A stretch of 64,000 nt of DNA from Vreelandella sp031769195 (GTDB lineage: Bacteria > Pseudomonadota > Gammaproteobacteria > Pseudomonadales > Halomonadaceae): assembly GCF_031769195.1 (NCBI RefSeq), contig NZ_JAVHNP010000001.1, forward strand, positions 866,892 to 930,891. Reading direction: 5' to 3'. The notes beneath the pieces are model-generated. The model was not told the DNA's origin, ran no database searches, and saw nothing but the letters and a program-made list of their open reading frames with translations. Of the stretch, positions 19,785-28,254 are shown piece after piece. The stretch's first letter is position 1. The number at the start of each line of letters is the position of its first letter. A program made the position numbers and the translations under genes.

Positions 19785-20883
19785 TTACAAACCCTGCTTC
19801 AGGCTGGCGACGATAAATTGATCCAGATCGCCATCAAGCACCTTGTCGCAGTTGCTGGACTGAACGCCGGTACGCAAGTCTTTAATGCGCTGATCGTCCA
19901 ATACGTAAGAGCGAATTTGGCTACCCCAGCCAATATCGGCTTTGGAGTCTTCTGCTTCCTGCTTGGCCGCATTGCGCTTTTGCATTTCAAACTCCCACAG
20001 CTTCGCTTTTAACTGCTTCATGGCGAAGTCGCGGTTGGCATGCTGGCTGCGCTGGTTCTGACACGCCACCACAATGCCCGTGGGCTCGTGGGTAATACGC
20101 ACGGCGGAGTCGGTGGTGTTTACGTGCTGGCCGCCTGCACCGCTGGAGCGGTAGGTGTCGACGCGCAGATCAGAGGGATTAATTTCCACCTCAAAGCTGT
20201 CGTCAATTTCCGGTGACAGAAACACCGATGCAAACGAGGTGTGGCGACGGCCGCCGGAATCAAACGGGCTTTTACGCACTAAGCGGTGAACGCCGGTTTC
20301 CGTGCGCAGCCAACCAAAGGCATGGTCGCCTTGGATATGGATAGACGCCGACTTGATACCCGCCACTTCGCCCGCCGAGATTTCGATAATTTCGGCTTTA
20401 AATCCATGGCTCTCTGCCCAGCGCAGGTACATGCGCAGCAGAATATTGGCCCAATCCTGCGCTTCGGTGCCGCCAGAGCCCGACTGAATATCCAGATAAG
20501 CGCTGTTCTCGTCCATTTCTCCTGAGAACATGCGGCGAAACTCAAGCTTTTCCAGTGCGCTTTGCAGGCCATTCAGCTCTTTACGCACTTCCTCAACGGT
20601 GCCTTCGTCCTCTTCCATTTCGGCAAGTTCCAGCAGGTCGCGGCTATCGGCCAGGCCCTGCTCCAACTCGTCGATGGTTGCCACAATGGCTTCGAGGGAG
20701 GCACGCTCTTTGCCCAGTTTCTGGGCATAGTCTGGGTCGTTCCAGACGTTGGGGTCTTCAAGCTCGCGGGAAACTTCTTCTAGCCGATCTTTCTTTTCGG
20801 CATAGTCAAAGATACCCCCTAAGAACGTCTGTCCGCTCAGACAGGTCCTTAATCTGGTGATGAATCGGGTTGGTTTCCAACAT
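19785..20883 (-). CDS. prfB: Peptide chain release factor 2 (programmed +1 frameshift)
   Basis: RF2 releases peptides at UGA and UAA. The reading frame starts at ATG 20883 (MLETNPIHHQIKDLSERTD), reaches an in-frame TGA as codon 26 (20808-20806), and resumes in the +1 frame at GAC (20807). Total 365 residues, identical in length to E. coli RF2. SPF, the tripeptide anticodon, falls at 205-207 and GGQ at 250-252, the same positions as in E. coli. A single-frame call from 20684 would miss the first 66 residues. Operon with lysS. Confidence 0.97.
20805..20820 (-). promoter_or_regulatory. Autoregulatory +1 frameshift site of prfB
   Basis: On the coding strand an internal Shine-Dalgarno-like AGGGGG (20820-20815), then TAT and the slippery CTT followed by TGA and C. 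This is the same architecture as E. coli prfB. When RF2 is scarce, ribosomes pause at UGA and slip +1 on CUU to make more RF2. Confidence 0.95.
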
Positions 20884-20954
20884 GGATCGCCTTCGCCTTG
20901 TTCAGTAAATAGCGGGGTCTCATGCGCGCTAAAACGCGGCTTAAAAGAGACAGG

Positions 20955-21013
20955 CGCCGCTGGGGTGGCTCACCGCTTAGCGTTTTACGCCTTCGCAAGC
21001 CACCCCAGCGGCG
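20955..21013. repeat. 16-bp perfect inverted repeat upstream of prfB
   Basis: CGCCGCTGGGGTGGCT at 20955-20970 is the exact reverse complement of 20998-21013. The 27-nt spacer can itself pair (GCGT/ACGC). It lies between the fadL terminator and the prfB start. The minus strand continues into TCTCTTTT, so it could be a second terminator or a leader structure of prfB. There is no evidence of a mobile element. Confidence 0.8.
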
Positions 21014-21081
21014 GAATTCTGGCACGCATTGTAACGAAACCCAGCGCATACCGCATCCATCCAGCCCTTCGTTCCTCACGT

Positions 21082-21104
21082 AAAAAACCCGGCCGAAGCC
21101 GGGT
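21082..21104 (-). terminator. Terminator of the FadL-family gene
   Basis: A 7-bp stem (ACCCGGC / GCCGGGT) with a 4-nt loop, followed on the minus strand by T6. It lies 40 bp after the stop at 21144. Confidence 0.88.
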
Positions 21105-21143
21105 CAGTAGGTCGAAGACCGATCAGTAAGCGCGAGCAGACGA

Positions 21144-22496
21144 TCAGAACCGATAGGTCAGCTGAGCACCAAAGCCGTGGGCTTCGTTTTTGTAGTCAGC
21201 CGAGTAAGTGGCGCCGCCTACGGGCACACCACCGGTCTGTGCACTGGCAAGCAAGTCTTGACGATCCTGCTCAACAAAGGTGCTGCGCTCGGTCAGGTAG
21301 GAGTAAGCGAAATCTAGCGTTAGGTCCGGAGTTGGGCTCCAGCCAGCGCCAACAGAGAAGATACGACGCTCATCGGAGGGGATGCGTACGCTGCGGTCTT
21401 GGTCATTGGTGGGAGTGAAGTCTAACGTCACGCCGGCGCGCAGCGCTAAGGTCGGCGTTAACTGATACTCACCGCCAGAGGCAAAGGCCCAGGCATTCGA
21501 GTAATTCTGCTGTTCATTGGTGATCTCGTTGCCTTGGCTACCGATGATGGAGATCTCTTCAAACTGACTCCAGCGCACCCAAGACGCACCGAACATCAGC
21601 TTCAGTCGGTCGGTCATCTGCTGCGTCAGCGAGAAGTTAACCGTTTCAGGCGTAGTCAGATCCAAACTAGCGGTATCCGCACGTACTACGTTGCCCAGCG
21701 GGTCGGTGGCTTGGAAGGTGCCTTCCAGCTCGTAATCCACTGCTGAGCGATAGGTCAAGCCAAGCGTTGTTTCTGGCACCGGCTGATAGATGACCCCTAG
21801 GTTATAACCCCAGCCATCGTCGTCACCCTCTACCCGTGAATCAATGTCACCCGCCGCGTTAAATGCGGCGCTAGATGGCAGTTGACGACGCAGCTCACCT
21901 TCCACTTGGTTGTAGGTAATACCGATACCCGCCGACCACTGCTCATTAAAGCGGTAAGAAACGGTTGGCTGCGCGCTCACCACACGAAGCTCGGTGTAAT
22001 CCCCAAAATAGCGGCCTTGGAACGTATCCTCGTACTCGGTTTTAGAACCGAACGGTGCGTAAACACCAAAACCGAATGCCAGTTGCTCATTCACCGGATG
22101 AGCGTAAAACGCGAAGGGCACCAGTGTACCCGGCACCATATCGCCATCGTTAGTACCCGGAATAGCGCCTACAGGCACTTGAGTACCTACAGGTGCTCCT
22201 CCTCCAATAACACCAGCATCAAGTGTACGGTTCGCCGAGACATTACTAATATCCGTATCGACGCTTAAAAAAGTACCACCCGCTGTAATCTGTGCGCGGT
22301 CGAGGAACGACATACCCGCCGGGTTACCGTACACAATCGTCGCATCGTGCACGTTGGAGCTCCGCCCTGCATGGCCATAGCCCTGCCCACTGACGCTCTG
22401 CTCGTTGATTTGATATCCGCCTGCGTTGGCTTGGCTAGCAAAGGCTACTGCTGCTACCGCGGCCACTAGGGTTAGTTTTTTAAAGTTATTATGCAT
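21144..22496 (-). CDS. FadL/TodX-family outer membrane protein
   Basis: A 450-residue outer membrane transporter of hydrophobic substrates such as long-chain fatty acids. A signal peptide is evident (about 1-25, ending SQANA before GGYQINEQSVSG). The conserved N-terminal plug region NPAGMSFLDRAQITAG follows, then alternating beta-strand pattern and a terminal aromatic residue (LTYRF), the BAM recognition signal. It is divergent from the merR-type gene. FadL itself and hydrocarbon-transport paralogues cannot be told apart from sequence alone. Confidence 0.9.
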   Translation of the reverse strand: MHNNFKKLTLVAAVAAVAFASQANAGGYQINEQSVSGQGYGHAGRSSNVHDATIVYGNPAGMSFLDRAQITAGGTFLSVDTDISNVSANRTLDAGVIGGGAPVGTQVPVGAIPGTNDGDMVPGTLVPFAFYAHPVNEQLAFGFGVYAPFGSKTEYEDTFQGRYFGDYTELRVVSAQPTVSYRFNEQWSAGIGITYNQVEGELRRQLPSSAAFNAAGDIDSRVEGDDDGWGYNLGVIYQPVPETTLGLTYRSAVDYELEGTFQATDPLGNVVRADTASLDLTTPETVNFSLTQQMTDRLKLMFGASWVRWSQFEEISIIGSQGNEITNEQQNYSNAWAFASGGEYQLTPTLALRAGVTLDFTPTNDQDRSVRIPSDERRIFSVGAGWSPTPDLTLDFAYSYLTERSTFVEQDRQDLLASAQTGGVPVGGATYSADYKNEAHGFGAQLTYRF

Positions 22497-22689
22497 TGTG
22501 GGCCTCTCTCCCGATGATCCGGCGGACTGTGCTATCCACCCGCGTTGTTCCTACACATCAGTTTTCGCCCAATGTTGGGTTTGGTTCAAGGGCAAACGAG
22601 CGTTTTATTTTGTTTTTTACTTATACATTAGTCGCACGACCGTTTTAAATCAGTGTTTTAGTCATTTCGACTGACACTGCTCCGCCTGC

Positions 22690-22721
22690 TTGACCTATGG
22701 GTTACCCAATGGTTTTACACT
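22690..22721 (+). promoter_or_regulatory. MerR-type promoter/operator for merR-copA
   Basis: -35 TTGACC (22690-22695) and -10 TACACT (22716-22721) are separated by 20 bp, the over-long spacer characteristic of MerR-activated promoters. An imperfect dyad ACC...GGGT...ACCC...GGT (22693-22713) fills the spacer. It lies 40 bp upstream of the MerR-family start, so the regulator should control its own gene and copA. Confidence 0.75.
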
Positions 22722-22760
22722 ATTTTAGGTAAGGTCGACGACGGGTAGGGAGGGAGAGCA

Positions 22761-23207
22761 GTGCTAAACGACTTAAAAGTGAGCGAGCTTGCCAAACGCG
22801 GCAACGTAACCGCTGAAACCGTACGCCACTACACGCGAGAGGGGCTGCTCTCGCCTAAGCGTCATCCTGACAATGGCTATCAGCTGTTTTCGGCTACCGA
22901 CCTTGAGCGGCTGCACTTTATTCAGCGAGCACGCAAACTCGGCTTCAGCGTAGCCGAAATTCGCGACATTTTGGCCCACGCCGACCAAGGCGACTCCCCC
23001 TGCCCGCTGGTACGCGACCTGCTGGCCCATCGCCTGCCGCAAATCAGGGCGCGCATTGCCGAACTCGAAGCGCTGGCGCTCCGCATGGAGCAGGCGCTGG
23101 AGAGCTGGCAGGCCATGCCCGACGGCACCCCCGATGGCCACAGCCTGTGCCGCTTGATCGAAAGTTTTCCTGAGGAGGCCCCATGCAGCGCAACGAGCCG
23201 TCGCTAA
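22761..23207 (+). CDS. MerR family transcriptional regulator
   Basis: A 148-residue metal-sensor type MerR protein. The winged HTH (VSELAKRGNVTAETVRHYTREGLLSPKR region, 7-34) is followed by the long dimerisation helix (about 85-118). Cysteines are Cys81, Cys130 and Cys142. Cys81, at the head of the dimer helix, corresponds to the position that is Cys in divalent-metal sensors (ZntR, MerR) and Ser in CueR, and the CueR two-Cys loop is absent. Start GTG with GGGAG upstream. It overlaps copA by 25 bp. Confidence 0.88.
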   Translation: MLNDLKVSELAKRGNVTAETVRHYTREGLLSPKRHPDNGYQLFSATDLERLHFIQRARKLGFSVAEIRDILAHADQGDSPCPLVRDLLAHRLPQIRARIAELEALALRMEQALESWQAMPDGTPDGHSLCRLIESFPEEAPCSATSRR

Positions 23208-25687
23208 CGCGTAACGTGCCGGGCATGAACTGCCAGGGCTGCGTTAAGCGCATGCGTGAAGCAATTCAAGCCCAAGACCCGACCGCCTTGGTGGAAGGGT
23301 TTCCGGCTGAAAAACGCCTGGAAGTGACCAGCAACCTCGACGACCAAGCGCTGGATAGTGCGCTCAGCGAAGCGGGCTACCCGCCCAGCAACGACGCCAT
23401 TCAACCTCCTCCCCCAGATAAGCCTGAGCCCACTGAAGCGCAGAGCGCCTTCGTGGATGAACCTCAACAGCGCCTGCTGATTAGCGGGATGACCTGTGCG
23501 GGCTGTGTCAAAAGCGTTGAGAAGGCCCTGGCCAACACGCCTGGGGTGAACAGTGCCTCGGTGAATTTTGGCACCCACACTGCCCAAGTGGCAGGCAGTG
23601 CCACTCCGGAAGCGCTCATGGCCGCCGTTTCTGAGGCGGGCTATCGCGCCGAGCCCATTGTGGATATGCGCGAAGCCGAACGCACTCGCGAGGCTCAAGA
23701 AGCCACTACCTACCGCCAGCGCCTCAAGGGCAGCGTGCTATCGTTGTCGCTTGCGATTCCGCTGATGCTCAGCATGTTCATCTATCACCCCCACCCCATG
23801 GGCGTGGGCCGCCTATATTGGCTGGTGATTGGCCTGCTGACGCTCGCTATTTTGGCCTTTCCTGGGCGGCACTTTTTCACCAACGCTTGGAAACAGCTCA
23901 AGCACCATCAGGCCAATATGGACACCCTAGTGGCGATGGGCACCGGCACCGCCTGGCTCTACTCGATGATGGTGGTGCTCTTTGCCCCTTGGCTGCCGGA
24001 GGTGGCTCAGGGCATCTATTTTGAAGCATCTGCCATGGTGGTGGGGCTTATTCTGCTCGGTAACGCGATGGAGCTACGCGCACGTGGCCGCACCAGCAGT
24101 GCACTGAAACGTCTGCTCGACCTACAGGAGAAAACCGCCCGGGTGATACGCAACGGCGTTGAGCAAGAGATTGCGGTGGACGAGGTGGCGCTGGATGACT
24201 CTATCCGCGTTCGCCCCGGCGAACGGCTGCCGGTAGATGGCGTAGTGCTCGACGGCCAAAGCTATATCGATGAATCCATGCTCACCGGCGAACCCGTGCC
24301 GGTCAACAAAGTCGCAGGCGACGACGTAAGTGCAGGCACGGTGAACGGTAGCGGCAGCTTGGTGTACCGCGCCACACGCATCAGGCGTGATACCCGCCTG
24401 GGGCGCATTACCGAGCAGGTGGCCAGCGCACAAAACTCCCGCCCGCCGATTGGCGAGCTGGCCGATACGATCTCCGGCGTGTTCGTACCCGCGGTGATGA
24501 TCATTGCGGTGCTGACAGCCCTTGCCTGGTACAACCTGGGGCCTGCTCCGGTAGTTATTCACATGCTGGTGACCGCGACCACCGTGCTGATTATCGCCTG
24601 CCCCTGCGCGCTGGGTCTGGCCACCCCAATCTCCACCATGATTGGCGTGGGCAAAGCCGCCGAGCATGGCGTGCTGGTGCGCAGCGGCGAAGCGCTGCAA
24701 ACCGCTAGCCGCCTGACCACCCTGGTCGTCGATAAAACGGGCACCCTGACCGAAGGCAAACCCCGCGTGACCGAGGCAACGGTGCTGCACAGCGATAGCG
24801 CTCTCGTGTTGGCCTGGGTGGCTGCGCTAGAGAGCCGCTCAGAACACCCGCTTGCCAAAGCGCTGACGGCCTACGCGGAAGAGCACAACGCTCAACCAAA
24901 CGCACTCAGCACCTTTGAGAGCGTGACTGGTAGCGGAGTGACCGGCACCAGCGCCGACAATGATGCGCTGCTGCTAGGCAATGCACGGCTATTGGAAGAG
25001 GCGGGAGTCGACCTTTCCCCGGCAGAAGAGAGCATTCGACAGTTGGAAGCCAAGGCGCGCTCGCTGGTCTATTTGGCCGTCAACGGCAAGCTTGCCGCCC
25101 TCTTCGGCGTTAGCGACCCGCTACGCAAAGATGCCGCCGCCGCCGTGAAGCGCTTGCAGGATGACGGATTAACCGTGGTGATGTTGACGGGCGATAACGA
25201 ACATACCGCCGCTGCGGTGGCCCGCGAGGTCGGCATTAACGAGTTCAAGGCAGGGATGACGCCCGACGACAAGCACGCCGAGATTGAGCGACGCCAATCG
25301 GCAGGTGAGGTAGTAGGCATGGTCGGCGACGGTATTAACGACGCCCCGGCGCTAGCGCGCGCCAACGTGGGTTTTGCCATTGGTCAGGGGACCGATATCG
25401 CCATGGAGAGCGCCGGTATTACGCTGATGCGCGGCTCGCTGCACGGCGTGGCCACGGCGATTGAGCTTAGCCGGGCCACGCTGACCAACATTAAACAGAA
25501 CCTTGTGGGAGCGTTTGGCTATAACGTGCTGTGCATCCCCATTGCCGCTGGCGTGCTCTACCCCATCACCGGCATGCTGCTTTCCCCCATTATCGCGGGT
25601 GCGGCCATGTCGCTCTCTTCGATCACCGTGGTGAGCAACGCTAACCGCCTGCGGTTATGGAAGCCCACCCAGCAGGAGGCCGTATGA
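23183..25687 (+). CDS. copA: Copper-exporting P1B-type ATPase
   Basis: An 834-residue heavy-metal ATPase. Two N-terminal metal-binding domains have GMNCQGC (Cys17, Cys20) and GMTCAGC (Cys105, Cys108); the first is divergent. Membrane core with the translocation motif CPC at 473-475; phosphorylation site DKTGT at 517-521; HP motif (SEHPLA); GDGINDAP. The last helices contain FGYN and MSLSSITVVSNANRL, the P1B-1 signature for Cu+/Ag+. It pumps monovalent copper out of the cytosol. It overlaps both the MerR gene upstream and a 23-codon frame downstream. Confidence 0.95.
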   Translation: MQRNEPSLTRNVPGMNCQGCVKRMREAIQAQDPTALVEGFPAEKRLEVTSNLDDQALDSALSEAGYPPSNDAIQPPPPDKPEPTEAQSAFVDEPQQRLLISGMTCAGCVKSVEKALANTPGVNSASVNFGTHTAQVAGSATPEALMAAVSEAGYRAEPIVDMREAERTREAQEATTYRQRLKGSVLSLSLAIPLMLSMFIYHPHPMGVGRLYWLVIGLLTLAILAFPGRHFFTNAWKQLKHHQANMDTLVAMGTGTAWLYSMMVVLFAPWLPEVAQGIYFEASAMVVGLILLGNAMELRARGRTSSALKRLLDLQEKTARVIRNGVEQEIAVDEVALDDSIRVRPGERLPVDGVVLDGQSYIDESMLTGEPVPVNKVAGDDVSAGTVNGSGSLVYRATRIRRDTRLGRITEQVASAQNSRPPIGELADTISGVFVPAVMIIAVLTALAWYNLGPAPVVIHMLVTATTVLIIACPCALGLATPISTMIGVGKAAEHGVLVRSGEALQTASRLTTLVVDKTGTLTEGKPRVTEATVLHSDSALVLAWVAALESRSEHPLAKALTAYAEEHNAQPNALSTFESVTGSGVTGTSADNDALLLGNARLLEEAGVDLSPAEESIRQLEAKARSLVYLAVNGKLAALFGVSDPLRKDAAAAVKRLQDDGLTVVMLTGDNEHTAAAVAREVGINEFKAGMTPDDKHAEIERRQSAGEVVGMVGDGINDAPALARANVGFAIGQGTDIAMESAGITLMRGSLHGVATAIELSRATLTNIKQNLVGAFGYNVLCIPIAAGVLYPITGMLLSPIIAGAAMSLSSITVVSNANRLRLWKPTQQEAV

Positions 25688-25755
25688 GCGTACTGATCAA
25701 CGTAGCGGGCATCGGTGTCATTGGCGTTATTGTTTGGTGGTTTTGGCTTAACTAG
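25684..25755 (+). CDS. 23-residue single-TM peptide overlapping copA, possibly a truncated cupredoxin anchor
   Basis: ATG at 25684 overlaps the copA stop as ATGA, so translation would be coupled. The peptide MSVLINVAGIGVIGVIVWWF (plus WLN) is one hydrophobic helix ending in an aromatic WWFW patch, then TAG. From memory, such an N-terminus begins membrane-anchored cupredoxin-domain proteins found after copper ATPases, where about 100 more residues follow. Here nothing follows except the end of the convergent yitT-like gene seven bases later. It is either a genuine micro-protein or the remnant of a deleted cupredoxin gene. Confidence 0.5.
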   Translation: MSVLINVAGIGVIGVIVWWFWLN

Positions 25756-25762
25756 CCACCGC

Positions 25763-26380
25763 TTAGCTAACCCCTATGTAACGTCCCGGCTTATGGTTCA
25801 GGGCGATAATCAGGTTAAGCATCAGAGCGCCAAGTACCGAGTAACCGACGCGGTCCAGGGGGAGCTGGGTCAGGGCAATCAGCAGAATCACGCCGTCAAT
25901 GCCGAGCTGCACATAGCCCGCCCGCAGGCCGTGTTTATCCTGCAGGTAGAGCGCGAGAATATTAATACCGCCGAGGCTGGTGCGGTGACGAAACAGCATC
26001 AGCATGCCAATCCCCATCAGAGCGCCGCCCATCAGCGCCGCGTAGAGCGACGGCACGTTGGCAAACTCGACCCACCCTTGGGTGAGTTCGGAGAACAGCG
26101 ATACCAAACCAATGGCCGCAAAAGTGCGCAGCGTAAAGCTCCACCCCATGCGCTTAATCGCCAGGTAGTAAAACGGCAGGTTGATGGCAAAAAACCAGAC
26201 GCCAAACCCCCATCCGGTTACATAGTTCAGCAACAGCGCGAGCCCCGCGGTACTGCCAGTCAGCAGCACCGCGTGGGTATAAAACGTCACCCCCAACGCC
26301 ACAAACAGCGTACCCAACAGCATCGCCATGATGTCTTCATAGGGCTTGTGGGGGTCTTTAGGCAGGTCTTCCATGCGCAT
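25763..26380 (-). CDS. YitT family membrane protein
   Basis: A 205-residue integral membrane protein with five to six hydrophobic segments and the YitT/DUF161 pattern (GTLFVALGVTFYTHAVLLTGSTAGLALLL, WFFAINLPFYYLA, GIGMLMLFRHRTSLGGINILALYL). The C-terminal soluble DUF2179 domain of longer family members is absent. ATG 26380 has AAGGGA upstream. Function is unknown in the family; transport has been suggested. It converges on the copA unit and is separate from recJ. Confidence 0.85.
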   Translation of the reverse strand: MRMEDLPKDPHKPYEDIMAMLLGTLFVALGVTFYTHAVLLTGSTAGLALLLNYVTGWGFGVWFFAINLPFYYLAIKRMGWSFTLRTFAAIGLVSLFSELTQGWVEFANVPSLYAALMGGALMGIGMLMLFRHRTSLGGINILALYLQDKHGLRAGYVQLGIDGVILLIALTQLPLDRVGYSVLGALMLNLIIALNHKPGRYIGVS

Positions 26381-26451
26381 GAGTGCATCCCTTTTTAGGA
26401 TTATTAGAGCGGCCGCACAAGCGGCCAAGGACGCGAGGATAGCGGAGAGTG

Positions 26452-28248
26452 TTAAACGGGGCTAGCGTGCTCCACCATGAGCTGCAGCGACTCGCGACCG
26501 CGCCAGCGATTGCGATTGAGCTTATAAGCGCAGTGCAGCGTGTCGCCCACGCTAAACGAGGGCAGCTCCCCCGGTGTAAGCGCGCGAAACCAGATTGCTT
26601 TACTGGTCACTGCCCCCATGGAGAGCTCCATCATCAGGTGCGAGCCCTCTGCCCCCACCGGGCGCAGCGCTTCCACGATAAAACGCCCTTCAAACAGCGG
26701 CGGGTCGAACTCTCGCCCGTAGGGGCCTAACGTCTCGATTTCCACCAGCGTCGTCAGCGAGAGCTGGGCGGTCGAGAGCTCGCCATCGGTCCACAGACGC
26801 GGGTAGAGCGGTGTATCGCCCAACTGCTCGCCGACTGCCTGAAGAAACGCCGCTTTAAAGGCCGCTAGCTCCTCCCGTGGCACGCCTACGCCTGCGGCGC
26901 CACTGTGCCCGCCAAAGCGCGGCAACGCCTCTGGCGCAAGCTCAAAGGTGCGCTGTAGGGCATCTCTTAGGTGCAGCCCCTCAATAGAGCGACCGGAGCC
27001 GGTAAGCATATTGGGAGCGGCTGCCCGCGTCAGCACCACTGCTGGGCGACCGTAAGCCTGCACCAGCCGCGAGGCCACAATGCCCTGCACGCCGGGGTGT
27101 CCATCTTCTAACAGCACGACCACGGCGGGCTCATTGGCTTCCAAGGCGGGAGCGGCAAGCGCCCGTGCCTCCTCGGCCATATCCGCCTCAATCGCCTTGC
27201 GGGATTGGTTATCTTGATCCAGCACTTCAAGCTGACGGTTCGCGACGCCGTCGCTCTCTGCCAGCATAAAGTGCAGCGCCGCGTAAGGGTCATCTAGCCG
27301 TGAACGAGCGTTGATTCTCGGGCCCATCTGAAACGCCAACGTTTCAGCATTGAAGGGCACGCTATCCGCCCCCAAGCGCGCGGCCATTGCTCGCCAGCAG
27401 GCGGCGTCCATCCGGTTGATTAGCGTCAAGCCATAGCTCACCACCGCACGGTTGGCGGGGCTTCCACCCAGCGATACACAGTCCGCCACGGTGCCTAGCG
27501 CTACGTAAGAGAGCCATGGCGAGAGCTTCGGCGTGGCCTCGGGTAGCGCGCCCCACTCCACCAAAACGCCACGGGCAAGCGACATCAGCAGCCAGGCCAC
27601 CATGCAGCCTGCAATGGTTTTATCCGGGTAAGCGCAGTCGCTGCGAGTGGGGTTCACGCAGGCGTAGGCCGAAGGCGGCGGGCCTTCCAGAGGCAGCGCG
27701 TGGTGGTCGCTGACCACCACATCAATACCCGCCGCTTTTAAGCGCGCAATGCGCGGCTCGTCGGAGCTGCCGCAGTCAGCGGTAATTACCAGCGTCGGCA
27801 GCGGCTTTAAGCTCAGCGTTCGCTCCACCAGCGGCAGGCTGATGCCGTAGCCGTCGTGAATGCGGTGGCCAATTAAACTGTGTAGCTTGTGTTCGGGCAC
27901 GCCAAATAGCTCCACCAGCGTGCGCCGAATCACCACGTGGGAGGTAATGCCATCCACGTCGTAGTCGGTGAGAATACCGATAGACTCGCCTTCGGAGACC
28001 GCTTGCGCAATGCGTTCCGCCGCACGGCGGCCATCGGCGAGCTTTTCAGGATGGACGAGATAGCGCAGGCTCGGTGACACCAGCGGCGCAAGCTCCCCGG
28101 TATAGCCGGGCAGCCGCGACGCCAAGAGCCGCGCCTGTAGCTCGCTCAACCCTTCTGCCTGGGCACGCAAATAAACAGCCTCGTCCAGTGGACGAGGCTC
28201 TAGGCGGGGCTGGCTACTCTGCTGAGACAGTGCTGACACCTGGGTCAT
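26452..28248 (-). CDS. recJ: Single-stranded-DNA-specific 5'-3' exonuclease RecJ
   Basis: A 598-residue DHH-superfamily nuclease acting in RecF-pathway recombination and mismatch/base-excision repair. DHH motifs: TDYDVDG (94-100), ITADCGSSDE, and VVSDHH (DHH at 181-183). DHHA1 motif GRSIEGLHL...GGHSGAAGVGV; the C-terminal OB-fold-like region is present. Slightly longer than E. coli RecJ (577). It follows thrC by six bases. Confidence 0.96.
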   Translation of the reverse strand: MTQVSALSQQSSQPRLEPRPLDEAVYLRAQAEGLSELQARLLASRLPGYTGELAPLVSPSLRYLVHPEKLADGRRAAERIAQAVSEGESIGILTDYDVDGITSHVVIRRTLVELFGVPEHKLHSLIGHRIHDGYGISLPLVERTLSLKPLPTLVITADCGSSDEPRIARLKAAGIDVVVSDHHALPLEGPPPSAYACVNPTRSDCAYPDKTIAGCMVAWLLMSLARGVLVEWGALPEATPKLSPWLSYVALGTVADCVSLGGSPANRAVVSYGLTLINRMDAACWRAMAARLGADSVPFNAETLAFQMGPRINARSRLDDPYAALHFMLAESDGVANRQLEVLDQDNQSRKAIEADMAEEARALAAPALEANEPAVVVLLEDGHPGVQGIVASRLVQAYGRPAVVLTRAAAPNMLTGSGRSIEGLHLRDALQRTFELAPEALPRFGGHSGAAGVGVPREELAAFKAAFLQAVGEQLGDTPLYPRLWTDGELSTAQLSLTTLVEIETLGPYGREFDPPLFEGRFIVEALRPVGAEGSHLMMELSMGAVTSKAIWFRALTPGELPSFSVGDTLHCAYKLNRNRWRGRESLQLMVEHASPV

Positions 28249-28254
28249 ATCACC

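Noticed and set aside
19785..20684. Stand-alone 299-codon prfB
   Set aside because: It begins at an internal GTG (residue 67). The full gene uses the frameshift at codon 26 and gives the exact family length.
24122..24790. 222-codon minus-strand frame within copA
   Set aside because: His/Gln/Gly-rich composition typical of an antisense shadow; copA on the other strand has all P-type ATPase motifs.
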